NCBI RefSeq assembly: GCF_000241265.1
Contig: NZ_BAEE01000050.1
Span: 53,880 to 117,879 of the forward strand
Origin: Gordonia araii NBRC 100433
GTDB taxonomy: Bacteria; Actinomycetota; Actinomycetes; Mycobacteriales; Mycobacteriaceae
Reading direction: 5' to 3'
Length of the DNA stretch: 64,000 bases
Part shown: piece by piece, positions 18,535 through 27,837 of the stretch
Position numbering within the stretch: position 1 is the first letter of the stretch
Layout: each line of letters starts with the position of its first letter
Made by a program: the position numbers and the translations under genes
The notes under the pieces: model-generated
Seen by the model: the letters and a program-made list of their open reading frames with translations, nothing else
Told to the model about the DNA's origin: nothing
Databases searched by the model: none

Positions 18535-21500
18535 ATGGTCCGCAGCCCGGCTCAGCGCCCCCTCGTGCGCACGACGCTGGTCGCCGCGCGGCCCCGGGCC
18601 GACGCGCCCCGGCATTGGCCGCCCGAGGTGGCGCGTCTGATCGAGAACCCGGTACTGGCCGATCGGGAACGCCCGTGGCTGCCCCACCGGGTCCACGGCG
18701 GCCCGGGCAGCGGCAAATCGTCGATCATCGTCGACGCCGCGGTAGCGCGCCTCACGCACCCGGATGTCGACCCCGAGTCGGTGCTGGTGCTGGCCGCGAG
18801 CCGACGAGCCGGCGCGGCATTGCGCGAACAGATCACGCGCGGGGTCTTGGCGGCCGGCGGATCGCCGGCCGGCGCCGCGCGCGAGCCATTGGTGCGGACC
18901 ATCCACTCGTACGCGTTCGCCATCCTCCGATTGCAGGCCCAGGCACACGACAATCCGCCGCCGCGCCTGATCACCGGTTCGGAACAGGATGTCGTGCTGC
19001 GCGAGCTACTCGCCGGCGATGTCGCCGACGGCGCGGCCCACTGGCCCGAGGTGCTCCGGCCCGCGTTGCCCACCGACGGGTTCGCCCAGGCGTTGCGCGA
19101 TCTGCTGATGCGCGCGGCCGAGCGCGGAGCCGGTCCGGAGGAGCTGGTTCGTCTCGGAAAACGGCACCGGCGCCCCGAGTGGGTCGCGGCCGGCCGCATG
19201 TTCGCCCAGTACGAGCAGACGATGCTGCTGCGCGGGGCTGTCGGCGTCGGAGCACCGCAGGCCAGCGCACCGGCAGTCGACGCCGCCGAGCTGGTTGGGT
19301 CGGCACTCTCGGCGTTCGCGACCGACCCCGACCTGCTGACCGCTCAACGGGCGCGGATCCGGCACGTCCTCGTCGACGACGCCCAACACCTCGATCCGCA
19401 GGCCGCGCAACTGGTCCGGCTGATCGGTACCGGCGCGGACTCGACGATCATCGCGACCGACGTCGACCAGTCGATCTTCGGGTTCCGAGGGGCATCGCCG
19501 CAGTTTTCCGACGAGCTGGTCGACGGTGATGCCCCGCGCGATATCGAGCTCGTGCGCGACTACCGCGCCGCGGGACCGATCAACGCGGTGGGCGCGGCGC
19601 TGGCCGCGCGGCTGCCCGGTGCGCGCCCGCACCCGTATCCCGAACCGGATGCAGACGCGTCCGGGACCGCGACGGTCAAGGTCTTCACCTCCGCGGCCAA
19701 GGAGGCGACGGCCGTAGCCGACGTGCTGCGCCGAGCCCATTTGTTCGAGGATGTGCCCTGGTCGTCGATGGCGGTCATCGTGCGGTCCGTTCCGCGCGCG
19801 CTGCCGGCGCTGCGCCGAGCGTTCCGCTCCGCCGGGGTCCCGGTGGTCACGCCTGCGTCGGATCTGCCCCTGCACCGGCAGCGCGCGGTGGGCGCCTTTC
19901 TCGTGGCGCTCCTCGCCGCCGACGGAGCCGACCTGGAAGCCGAGTACGTCATCTCGTTGCTCACCGGCCCGATCGGCGGCGCGGATCCGGCAGCGTTGCG
20001 GCGGTTGCGCCGCGGTGTTCGCCGGGCCGCCGAGGGCGAGACTACCGACTCGATCGCCGCACTCGGCGCTGCCATCGTCGACGACGAGGAGGCGCGTCGT
20101 TACTCCGAAGTGCTCAGCGAAGCCGAGGCCCGGCCCCTGAACCGGGTGCGTACGGTCGTCATGGCTGCCCGAGCGGCGATCGCGTCGAAACGATCGGTCG
20201 AGGAGGTGCTCTGGGAGGCGTGGCAGGCGTCGGGGCTGGAACGTCGGTGGGCGCCGGCGGCGTTGCGCGGCGGACCCGCGGGCGAGCAGTCCGATCGCGA
20301 CCTCGATGCGATGCTCGCGTTGTTCGAGGCGGCCGAGTCGTTCGGTGAGAACCTGCCCAGCGCCGGTGTCACCGCGTTCGTCGACCACGTCGTCGCGTTG
20401 CAGATCCCGCGCGATTCACGGGCTCCCTCGGCACGAGACGGCGCGGTCACGATCTGTTCCGCCCACGCCGCCGCCGGGCGCGAGTGGGATGTCGTCGCGG
20501 TCCCGGGAGTGCTCGACGGGTTGTGGCCGTCGCTGCGCCCGCGCGGCAGCATCTTGGCGACCGGTGCACTCGTCGACCTCCTCGACGGCCTCGACCCCGA
20601 AGCGGTCGACACCGTCGCGCGCGGCACGGTCGCTCTCGCCGACGAACGACGGTTGCTGCTCGTCGCCTGCTCGCGGGCGCGCCGGCGGCTGTTCGTCAGC
20701 GCCGTCGAGGACGGCAGCGGAGAGTCGGCGCCGTCGCGGTTCATCCCGGAGATCGCCGCGGTCCTCGGAACCGGTCCCGACGACGAGCGCGAGCCCGAGG
20801 CGGTGCCCGTCGACCCCGGCGTCGACCGCGTGCTGTCGCTGCCGTCGCTGGTCGCCACGCTGCGTGCGGAGGTCATCGCCGGCGTCGGCGACGACGAGAC
20901 CGGGCCAACGGCGCGGGCGCGGGCGGCGGCCGAGCTGCTGGCCCGATTGGCCGATCTCGATATCCCCGGCGCGCACCCCCGCGACTGGTACGGGCTCGCC
21001 GACGCGAGCACCGACGAGCCGCTGTGGCAGCCCGCCGATGGGCCCCGGCGCCTCTCCCCGTCGAACATCGAATCGCTGACCCGGTGCTCACTGCGGTGGG
21101 TGCTGGAGGGGCACGGCGGGCGCGACGGCGACGCCACCCCCGCCGTCACCGGCACCCTCGTCCACACGTTGGTGCAGGCGCTCGCCGGACAGATCGCGCC
21201 CGACGACGTGACGGCGGCGCTGCGCGGAATCTGGGACCGCGTCGACACCGGTGCCGAATGGTTCTCCCAGCGCGAACTGGAGCGCGCCGAGCAGATGCTC
21301 GACAACTTCCGCAGCTGGCTGACCGCTTCGCGCGACGCGCTGGACGAAGTGGGCACCGAGGTCGACGTCGATGCGCGGCTGGGGTCGGAGGACGGCACCG
21401 GCGACATCCCCATCCGCCTCGTCGGCCGCATCGACCGGCTGGAGACCGACCGCGCGGGCAGGCCCGTCGTCGTCGATGTGAAGACGGGAAAGAATCCGCC

Positions 21501-21834
21501 GAGCAAGGCCGACGCACAAGCGCACCCGCAGCTCGCTACCTATCAGTTGGCGCTGCATCTGGGCGGCGTGGAGGGCTTTGCCGACGGGACGGAGCCCGGC
21601 GGGGGAGAGCTGGTCTACGTCGCAAGTCCGCACAAGACGACCGGGGCCGCGGTGCGTCAGCAACCGCCGCTGACCGCGGAGCAGATTTCGGAGTGGATGC
21701 TGATCCTGCGCGCGGCGGCGAAGGCCAGCGTCGGTCCGGTGTTCACCGCGACGCGTAACGAGGGGTGCGGCCACTGCGGCCTGCACACGTCGTGTCCGGC
21801 GCAGCTGACGGGCCGGAGCGTGGTCGATGACTGA
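18535..21834 (+). CDS. adnA: AdnA subunit of the AdnAB helicase-nuclease
   Basis: 1,099 residues. An SF1 helicase domain opens with Walker A HGGPGSGKSS (about 54-63) and has VDDAQHLDP in place of the usual DExQD Walker B. ICSAHAAAGREWDVVAVPG is motif V-like. The C-terminus is an AddB/RecB-type nuclease: GRIDRLETDRAGRPVVVDVK, with D and K of the PD-(D/E)xK site, and an iron-sulfur cysteine set made of one Cys in ESLTRCSLRWVL and three in CGHCGLHTSC. AdnAB resects double-strand ends in mycobacteria, with AdnB as the main motor (family knowledge). The stop overlaps adnB by eight bases. Confidence 0.92.
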   Translation: MVRSPAQRPLVRTTLVAARPRADAPRHWPPEVARLIENPVLADRERPWLPHRVHGGPGSGKSSIIVDAAVARLTHPDVDPESVLVLAASRRAGAALREQITRGVLAAGGSPAGAAREPLVRTIHSYAFAILRLQAQAHDNPPPRLITGSEQDVVLRELLAGDVADGAAHWPEVLRPALPTDGFAQALRDLLMRAAERGAGPEELVRLGKRHRRPEWVAAGRMFAQYEQTMLLRGAVGVGAPQASAPAVDAAELVGSALSAFATDPDLLTAQRARIRHVLVDDAQHLDPQAAQLVRLIGTGADSTIIATDVDQSIFGFRGASPQFSDELVDGDAPRDIELVRDYRAAGPINAVGAALAARLPGARPHPYPEPDADASGTATVKVFTSAAKEATAVADVLRRAHLFEDVPWSSMAVIVRSVPRALPALRRAFRSAGVPVVTPASDLPLHRQRAVGAFLVALLAADGADLEAEYVISLLTGPIGGADPAALRRLRRGVRRAAEGETTDSIAALGAAIVDDEEARRYSEVLSEAEARPLNRVRTVVMAARAAIASKRSVEEVLWEAWQASGLERRWAPAALRGGPAGEQSDRDLDAMLALFEAAESFGENLPSAGVTAFVDHVVALQIPRDSRAPSARDGAVTICSAHAAAGREWDVVAVPGVLDGLWPSLRPRGSILATGALVDLLDGLDPEAVDTVARGTVALADERRLLLVACSRARRRLFVSAVEDGSGESAPSRFIPEIAAVLGTGPDDEREPEAVPVDPGVDRVLSLPSLVATLRAEVIAGVGDDETGPTARARAAAELLARLADLDIPGAHPRDWYGLADASTDEPLWQPADGPRRLSPSNIESLTRCSLRWVLEGHGGRDGDATPAVTGTLVHTLVQALAGQIAPDDVTAALRGIWDRVDTGAEWFSQRELERAEQMLDNFRSWLTASRDALDEVGTEVDVDARLGSEDGTGDIPIRLVGRIDRLETDRAGRPVVVDVKTGKNPPSKADAQAHPQLATYQLALHLGGVEGFADGTEPGGGELVYVASPHKTTGAAVRQQPPLTAEQISEWMLILRAAAKASVGPVFTATRNEGCGHCGLHTSCPAQLTGRSVVDD

Positions 21835-24800
21835 GTTGATCCCGGCCACCAGCATCGCCGCCGCGCTCGGGTTGCCGCGCCCCACTCCCGAACAGGTCGC
21901 CGTCATCGAAGCGCCGCTCGAACCGGTTCTCGTCGTCGCCGGTGCCGGGGCGGGGAAGACCGAGACCATGGCCGCCCGCGTCGTCTGGTTGGTGGTCAAC
22001 CGGTTCGCCGGGCCCGAAGAGGTGCTCGGCCTGACGTTCACCCGCAAAGCGGCGAGCGAACTCGGGGCACGGATCCGCCGGCGCCTCTCGGCACTGTCGG
22101 GGGCGCCGGTGCTGGCCGAGTGGGATCCCGACGGGTCGTTGCGGACCCGGTTGCGCAACGCCGACCCCGAGATCAGCACGTATCACGCGTACGCCGGTCG
22201 TCTCATCGCCGACTACGGCCTCCTGCTCCCCGTCGAACCGTCGTCGACGCTGCTGAGCGAGACCGAACTGTGGCAGCTGGCCTTCTCCGTCGTCGCCAAC
22301 TACTCCGGCGAACTCGCCACGCGCAAGGTGCCCTCCGGCGTCACCGAAGCCGTGCTCAAGCTGTACTCCGACTCCGCCGAGCACCTCGCCGGGCCGGACG
22401 AGCTGGCAGTGGCCGGCCAAGACCTGTACGACCTCGTCGACACGCTGCCGAAGGGCCCGCGGCAGCGCGACGAGCCGTCACGCAAACTGCGCGACATCCA
22501 GGACGTCATCGATGAACGGCGGGCGTTGCTGCCGCTGATCAGGGAACTGAGTGCGCGGATGCGCGAACAGGGCGCGTTGGACTTCGGGTCGCAGATGTCG
22601 CTGGCCGCGCAGCTGGTGACCCGGCATCCCGAGGTAGTGGCCGCCGAACGCGCGTCGGTGCGCGCCGTGCTCCTCGACGAGTACCAAGACACCGGGCATT
22701 CGCAGCGCGTACTGCTGCGCGCGTTGTTCGGCACCGGCGGCGCGCCGGTCGCGGTGACCGCGGTCGGTGACCCGATCCAGTCCATCTACGGGTGGCGCGG
22801 TGCCTCGGCGGCCAACCTGCCGCGGTTCTCCACCGACTTTCCGCGGCCCGACGGGACACCCGCGCGACGACTCGAACTGCTCACCAGCTGGCGCAACGGC
22901 GCGCATGCGTTGCGGCTGGCGAACGCCGCGTCGGAGGAGTTGCGGCGCCGAGGTGTGCCGGTGTCGGTGCTGAACCCGCGCCCGGACGCACCGCTGGGAA
23001 CGGTGTCGATGGCGCTGACGGAGACGGTGCTCGACGAGCGTGCGTGGATTGCGGCCTCGATCGCGCGGCGGTACACGGCGGCTGCCGATGCCGGCGACTC
23101 CCCGCCGACGACGGCGATCCTGGTGCGGCGCAACGAGGACTCGGCGCCGTTGGCCGCCGAGTTGGAGAGCCTGGGCATCCCGGCCGAGGTGGTCGGGATC
23201 GGCGGTCTGCTGCACGTACCCGAGGTCGAGGACATCGTCGCGACGCTGCGGTTGATGGCCGACCCGATGGCGGGCAGCGCCGCGATGCGGCTGCTCACCG
23301 GCGCGCGCTGGCAGCTCGGCGCCGCCGATATCGCGGCGCTGTGGCGGCGGGCGCGTGAACTCGCCGCGCGAACGAGGGTCGCCGACATGCCGTTGGACAC
23401 CCCCGAGCAGCTGGCCGAGGTCCTCGCGGCGTCGGTTCCCGACGAGCTGGTCGACGACGCCGGGATCGCCGACGCGCTCGTAGACCCGGGTGACGCGTCG
23501 CGCTACAGCCCGGAGGGATTCGCCCGCATCCGTCGATTCGGCAGCCAGCTGGAGCAGCTGCGCCGCCGCATCGGACAGCCGCTGCCCGAACTCGTCGCCG
23601 ACGTCGAGCAGACCATTGGTGTCGCCGTGGAAGCCCAGATCCGGGCGCGGCGGATGCGGGGAGCCACGACCGGGCGCGAGCACCTCGACGCGTTCGCCGG
23701 CTACGTCGCCGCCTACGCGGACAAACCCGGGGCGACGCTGCCTGGTCTCCTCGCCTTCCTCGACACCGCCGAGACGATCGAGAAAGGGCTCGAACCCGGC
23801 CGCGTCGAAGTCGCCGAACAGCGCGTACAGATACTCACCGTCCACGCGGCGAAGGGGCTGGAGTGGGACGTCGTCGCGATCCCGCACGTCTGCGGCGGCA
23901 TCTTCCCGAGTGGCCGGTCGGACGGGACGTGGCTGGGCAGCGTGCGCGAGCTGCCCGCCCAGCTGCGCGGCGACCTGGCCGATCCGGGCGCGGGGAAGGG
24001 CGGGTCGGAAGGGTTTCCGCGGTTGGATCTCTCCGGTGTCGCCGATCGCAAGGAGCTAGAGGTAGCGCTCGACGATCACAAGGAAGCGATTGCGCGGCGC
24101 CGCCTGGAGGAGGACCGGCGGCTGCTCTACGTCGCACTCACCCGGGCCAAGGAATCGCTGCTCGTCTCCGCTCACCACTGGTCGATGGGATCGGCGAAGC
24201 CGCGTGCCGTCTCGGAGTTCTACGCGGAACTGGTCGAGATCGTCCAGGCGGCGATCGACGATCCGGGCGTCGACTCGACGGGACTGGTCATCGACGTCGA
24301 CGCGGCCGAGCCCGCCGCCGACGCGGACAACCCGTTGGCGGCGCACGTCGTCAGCGCGGCGTGGCCGGCCGACCGGCTGGGAGAGCGGCGCAGCGCGGCC
24401 GATCGGGCCGCGGCCCTCGTGCGGGATCGTCTCACCTCGCGCGCGCAACCCTCCCTGTTCGACGACGGAACGTCGGCACCCGCGGACGCGACCGTCGAAG
24501 ACCCGGAGGTCGAGCAATGGCGGGCCGAGGTCGACGTTCTCCTGTCCGAGCATGCCGAATCCAATCGGGCCGGCGTTGATGTCGCGCTGCCGACCCATCT
24601 TTCGGTGAGTCAGTTGGTCGAACTCGACACCGACGAGGCGACCTTCGCCCAACGGCTGCGGCGGCCCGTCCCCTTCAAGCCCAACCCGCTGGCGCGCCGC
24701 GGGACGGCCTTTCACGCGTGGGTGGAGCGGCGGTTCGGCGCGACGAGGCTCCTCGACATCGACGAACTGCCGGGCGCCGCCGACGAGACCGCCACCGTCG

Positions 24801-25207
24801 ACGAGGATCTCACCGAACTCATCGAGCGGTTCGAAGCGTCGCGGTGGGCGTTGCGAACGCCGGTGGAGGTGGAGGTGCCGTTCGAGACGGTGATCGGGGA
24901 TACGGTGATCCGCGGCCGAATCGATGCGGTCTTCACGGAGAAACCCGGTCCGGACGGGAGGCCGCGATGGCTGGTCGTCGACTGGAAGACCGGCACCGTG
25001 CCGGAGCCGGCCAAACGGAAATCCCTCAACATCCAGCTCGCCGCGTATCGGATCGCCTGGTGCAAGCTCGTCGGCGCCGAGCCCGACCAGGTCACCGCCG
25101 CGTTCCACTACGTCCGGTCGGATTTCACGCTCGAACCCGACGATCTGCCGGACGCCGACGCGTTGGCGGTGTTGCTGGGAGCCGGTCGAGCGGAGCGAGG
25201 GGGATGA
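21827..25207 (+). CDS. adnB: AdnB subunit of the AdnAB helicase-nuclease
   Basis: 1,126 residues. Motifs run in order: Walker A VVAGAGAGKTETMAA, LTFTRKAASELG, Walker B VLLDEYQDTGHSQ, GDPIQSIYGWRGA, LTVHAAKGLEWDVVAIP and LLYVALTRAKESL. The C-terminal nuclease has GTAFHAWVERRFG, GRIDAVF, WLVVDWKTGT and the QLAAYRIAW helix of RecB nucleases. This is the active translocating subunit. Start ATG 21827 lies inside the end of adnA, ensuring stoichiometric production. The order adnA-adnB-K+ channel is the same as in M. tuberculosis. Confidence 0.95.
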   Translation: MTELIPATSIAAALGLPRPTPEQVAVIEAPLEPVLVVAGAGAGKTETMAARVVWLVVNRFAGPEEVLGLTFTRKAASELGARIRRRLSALSGAPVLAEWDPDGSLRTRLRNADPEISTYHAYAGRLIADYGLLLPVEPSSTLLSETELWQLAFSVVANYSGELATRKVPSGVTEAVLKLYSDSAEHLAGPDELAVAGQDLYDLVDTLPKGPRQRDEPSRKLRDIQDVIDERRALLPLIRELSARMREQGALDFGSQMSLAAQLVTRHPEVVAAERASVRAVLLDEYQDTGHSQRVLLRALFGTGGAPVAVTAVGDPIQSIYGWRGASAANLPRFSTDFPRPDGTPARRLELLTSWRNGAHALRLANAASEELRRRGVPVSVLNPRPDAPLGTVSMALTETVLDERAWIAASIARRYTAAADAGDSPPTTAILVRRNEDSAPLAAELESLGIPAEVVGIGGLLHVPEVEDIVATLRLMADPMAGSAAMRLLTGARWQLGAADIAALWRRARELAARTRVADMPLDTPEQLAEVLAASVPDELVDDAGIADALVDPGDASRYSPEGFARIRRFGSQLEQLRRRIGQPLPELVADVEQTIGVAVEAQIRARRMRGATTGREHLDAFAGYVAAYADKPGATLPGLLAFLDTAETIEKGLEPGRVEVAEQRVQILTVHAAKGLEWDVVAIPHVCGGIFPSGRSDGTWLGSVRELPAQLRGDLADPGAGKGGSEGFPRLDLSGVADRKELEVALDDHKEAIARRRLEEDRRLLYVALTRAKESLLVSAHHWSMGSAKPRAVSEFYAELVEIVQAAIDDPGVDSTGLVIDVDAAEPAADADNPLAAHVVSAAWPADRLGERRSAADRAAALVRDRLTSRAQPSLFDDGTSAPADATVEDPEVEQWRAEVDVLLSEHAESNRAGVDVALPTHLSVSQLVELDTDEATFAQRLRRPVPFKPNPLARRGTAFHAWVERRFGATRLLDIDELPGAADETATVDEDLTELIERFEASRWALRTPVEVEVPFETVIGDTVIRGRIDAVFTEKPGPDGRPRWLVVDWKTGTVPEPAKRKSLNIQLAAYRIAWCKLVGAEPDQVTAAFHYVRSDFTLEPDDLPDADALAVLLGAGRAERGG

Positions 25208-25227
25208 TGATGTCGAGCGGAGCGAGG
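25185..25227 (+). repeat. Two-copy 16-bp direct repeat at the end of adnB
   Basis: GTCGAGCGGAGCGAGG occurs at 25185-25200 and again at 25212-25227, 27 bases apart, spanning the adnB stop. It is a generic GAGC-rich element of the kind often seen between actinobacterial genes; no function is evident. Confidence 0.6.
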
Positions 25228-25283
25228 GCGATGATCCGGTCTTGCGGTGCTAGATTCCCACAGGTGACCATCACGAGGCGCCG

Positions 25284-26357
25284 ATGAAGGCCCGTTTGCG
25301 TCGCAGGGCGCGCGCTGGTGCCCTCTCGGCCGAGCCGGAGTACGCGCTCGTCAACATCGTGCGCATCCCCGACGCGCGGGTGAGCCCCGCGCGGGCGATC
25401 GGGCGCCGCATCCTATTCGCGCTGCTCGCGCTGCTGTTCACGTCGCTTATCGTCTACATCGACCGCGCCGGGTATCGGGACGCCAAGGGCGGAACGATGT
25501 CGTTCCTGGACGCGATGTACTACTCGGCGGTGACGTTGTCGACGACCGGCTACGGCGATATCACCCCGGTGAGCGAGGGTGCGCGGCTGGTGAACATCAT
25601 CGTGATCACGCCGCTGCGCGTGCTGTTCCTGATCGTCCTGATCGGTACCACCCTGGAAGTGCTGACCGAACGGTCGCGCCAGGCGCTGAGGATCCAACGC
25701 TGGAGGGCTACCTTGCGCAATCACACAGTCGTCGTCGGATACGGCACGAAGGGTCAGACCGCGGTCGACGCGATGCTCGGCGACGGCGTGAAGCCGTCGG
25801 AGATCGTCGTCGTCGATCCGTCCCAACAGGCGCTCGACGCCGCCGAGGCACACGGGCTGGTCACGGTGCGCGGCGACGCCACGAAGTCCGATGTGCTGCG
25901 TCTCGCCGGCGCCGCTCACGCGGCGAGCATCATCATCGCCACGAGTCGTGACGACACCGCGGTGCTGACGACGCTCTCGGCGCGCGAGATGAACAAGACT
26001 GCCACGATCGTCGCGTCGATCCGCGAGTCGGAGAACTCTCACGTGATGAAGCAGTCCGGCGCGAATTCGGTGGTCGTGACCTCCGAGACGGCCGGGCGGT
26101 TGCTGGGCATCGCGACCCAGACGCCCAGCGTCGTGGAGGTCTTCGAGGACCTGCTGACCCCCGACGAGGGGTATGCGATCGCCGAGCGGATCGTCGACCC
26201 GACCGAAGTCGGCGGATCACCGGCACACACGGTCGACATCGTGCTGGGCGTCGTCCGCGACGGCAAGCTCTACCGCGTCGGCGAGCCCGAGGTCGAGTCC
26301 ATCGAGCCGGGCGATCGTCTGTTGTACGTCCGGCGCGGGCTGGACAAGGATCGCTGA
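25284..26357 (+). CDS. Two-helix potassium channel with RCK/TrkA-N domain
   Basis: 357 residues. Helix 1 (RILFALLALLFTSLIVYI), a pore loop with selectivity filter TLSTTGYGDITP, and helix 2 (VNIIVITPLRVLFLIVLIG) form a KcsA/MthK-like pore. From residue 145 the RCK domain begins with HTVVVGYGTKGQTAVDAML, the GxGxxG dinucleotide loop, followed by a TrkA-C-like end. It should gate K+ flux in response to nucleotide or Ca2+ binding; the ligand is not predictable. nudC starts one base after the stop and is likely co-transcribed. Rv3200c is the positional homologue. Confidence 0.9.
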   Translation: MKARLRRRARAGALSAEPEYALVNIVRIPDARVSPARAIGRRILFALLALLFTSLIVYIDRAGYRDAKGGTMSFLDAMYYSAVTLSTTGYGDITPVSEGARLVNIIVITPLRVLFLIVLIGTTLEVLTERSRQALRIQRWRATLRNHTVVVGYGTKGQTAVDAMLGDGVKPSEIVVVDPSQQALDAAEAHGLVTVRGDATKSDVLRLAGAAHAASIIIATSRDDTAVLTTLSAREMNKTATIVASIRESENSHVMKQSGANSVVVTSETAGRLLGIATQTPSVVEVFEDLLTPDEGYAIAERIVDPTEVGGSPAHTVDIVLGVVRDGKLYRVGEPEVESIEPGDRLLYVRRGLDKDR

Positions 26358-26358
26358 T

Positions 26359-27294
26359 ATGCCGTTCGCGCTGCCGCAACCTCCGCTGTTCTCTCGGTCC
26401 ACGATCGCGCGAGGCGGCGAGTGGCGAGGCAATCACGGTGCGGCGCAGCAAAATTGGCCCGAGGCCAAAGTTCTGTTGATCGACCGGCGGGGACGGTTCG
26501 GTATCGCCGAAGGCGGCGGAATGCGATGGCTTCCAGGGCCCGAGGTCGGCGACGGCCCGCCGGTCGATGCCGTGCTGCTGGGCGTCGACGGCGAGGTCTT
26601 CCTGTGGGCTCGGCGGGTCGACGAGGTCGCCGAACCTCTCGGTGACGCGCGGTCGGCCGGGCATCATCTGAGTGGCGACGAGGCTGGGTTGCTGGTCACC
26701 GCCCTGGGTCTGCTGAACTGGAATGACACGGCGGAGTTCTCGCCGATCACCGGGGCGCCGACCGCGACGGAGAAGTTCGGCTGGGTTCGGCGCGACCGAT
26801 CGTGCGGGCGCGAGGAGTTCCCGCGCACCGACCCGGCCATCATCACCGTCGTCCACGACGGCGCCGACCGCATTCTGCTCGGGCGTCAGGCGATGTGGCC
26901 GGACAAGTGGTATTCGACGTTGGCCGGCTTCGTCGAGCCGGGGGAATCGCTGGAGCAGTGCGTGATCCGAGAGGTGTTCGAGGAGGTCGGCATCGTCGTC
27001 ACCGAGCCGCGGTATCTCGGCAGCCAGCCGTGGCCGTTCCCGCGGTCGCTGATGCTCGGGTTCGCCGCGCTGGGTGATCCCGACGAGCCGCTGCGGTTCC
27101 TCGACGGCGAGATCGCCGACGCCGCGTGGTTCACGCGCGAGCAGGTGCGCGACGCGCTCGCGGCGAAGGAGTGGACCGACCCGGAGAACGGCGACGACGT
27201 GCCGCCGGTGCCGCTTCGCCTGCCAGGCTCGGTGTCGATAGCCCGCAGCATGATCGAAGCCTGGGCCGCCGCGCCGTCTTCTGCGTCTGCCTGA
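26359..27294 (+). CDS. nudC: NAD+ diphosphatase NudC (Nudix hydrolase), zinc ribbon degenerate
   Basis: 311 residues. The Nudix box is complete (GFVEPGESLEQCVIREVFEE, then VGI) and is followed by SQPWPFPRSLM, the SQPWPFPxS signature of NudC-type NADH pyrophosphatases. It hydrolyses NAD(H) and can remove NAD caps from RNA (family knowledge). The zinc ribbon normally found before the Nudix domain has lost its cysteines: the region reads FSPITGAPTATEKFGW, then DRSCGREEFPRTDP, with only one Cys left. Start ATG 26359 lies one base after the channel stop. A 22-bp repeat array follows the gene at once. Confidence 0.88.
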   Translation: MPFALPQPPLFSRSTIARGGEWRGNHGAAQQNWPEAKVLLIDRRGRFGIAEGGGMRWLPGPEVGDGPPVDAVLLGVDGEVFLWARRVDEVAEPLGDARSAGHHLSGDEAGLLVTALGLLNWNDTAEFSPITGAPTATEKFGWVRRDRSCGREEFPRTDPAIITVVHDGADRILLGRQAMWPDKWYSTLAGFVEPGESLEQCVIREVFEEVGIVVTEPRYLGSQPWPFPRSLMLGFAALGDPDEPLRFLDGEIADAAWFTREQVRDALAAKEWTDPENGDDVPPVPLRLPGSVSIARSMIEAWAAAPSSASA

Positions 27295-27300
27295 CCTTCT

Positions 27301-27381
27301 CGCCGAGTGGGCATGTCACCCCCGCCGAGTGGGCACCTCACCGACGCCGAGTGGGCACCTCACCCACGGTCAGTGGGCACC
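27301..27381 (-). repeat. 22-bp-period tandem repeat array A (4 units)
   Basis: The core CGCCGAGTGGGCACCTCACC begins at 27301, 27323 and 27345, with a degenerate fourth unit (CGGTCAGTGGGCACC) at 27367. The spacing is exactly 22 bases. Read on the minus strand the core is GTGCCCACTCGGCG, the same as arrays B and C. Units are contiguous with only two or three variable bases, so there are no spacers. Confidence 0.9.
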
Positions 27382-27427
27382 ACGGCCCGCGGGAACAGGA
27401 TGGCGGCCCTGTGGTGTTATTCATTGC

Positions 27428-27679
27428 ATGAGTACTGATGCACCCGCGCTGACCATGTACACCACGACCTGGTGTGGTTACTGCAACCGCCTCAAGACCG
27501 GGCTCAAGAGTCTCGGCGTCACTTGGGACGAGGTGAACATCGAGGAAGATCCAGCGGCCGCTGATTTCGTCGGCAGCGTGAACAATGGCAATCACGTCGT
27601 CCCGACGGTGAAGTACGCCGACGGCTCCACGGCGACCAATCCGTCGATCGCGGATGTTCGCAAGAAGCTCGGTCTCTAG
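27428..27679 (+). CDS. mrx1: Mycoredoxin-1 (mycothiol-dependent glutaredoxin-like protein)
   Basis: 83 residues with the glutaredoxin fold. The active site is TTWCGYCNRLK, and the WCGYC version is characteristic of mycoredoxin-1. HVVPTVKYADG holds the cis-proline, followed by a helix ending RKKLGL. It reduces protein-mycothiol mixed disulfides, with mycothiol as the electron donor (family knowledge). The chosen ATG at 27428 gives MSTDAPALTMYTTTWC; an upstream in-frame start would translate array A. The gene is enclosed by repeat arrays A and B in opposite orientation. Confidence 0.9.
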   Translation: MSTDAPALTMYTTTWCGYCNRLKTGLKSLGVTWDEVNIEEDPAAADFVGSVNNGNHVVPTVKYADGSTATNPSIADVRKKLGL

Positions 27680-27685
27680 CGGTTT

Positions 27686-27785
27686 GCCCACTCGGCGTCG
27701 GCGAGGTGCCCACTGGGCGTAGGTCAGGTGCCCACTCGGCAGGTTGAGGTGCCCACTGGGCGGGGGTGAGGTGCCCACTCGGCGG
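27686..27785 (+). repeat. 22-bp-period tandem repeat array B (5 units)
   Basis: GCCCACTCGGCG-type cores begin at 27686, 27708, 27730, 27751 and 27773, so spacings are 22, 22, 21 and 22. Two units have CACTGGGCG instead of CACTCGGCG. The inter-core sequence is usually GGTGAGGT. It lies in the 158 bases between mycoredoxin and uvrD2, in the orientation opposite to array A. Confidence 0.9.
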
Positions 27786-27837
27786 AGCTCGGGAGCGGTG
27801 AGCAGACCTGTCGGACGCGGGTGAGATAGTGGTCGGT

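Noticed and set aside
27301..27785. CRISPR array
   Set aside because: Units are 22 bases and contiguous, with only a few variable bases; there are no 30-base spacers and no cas genes.
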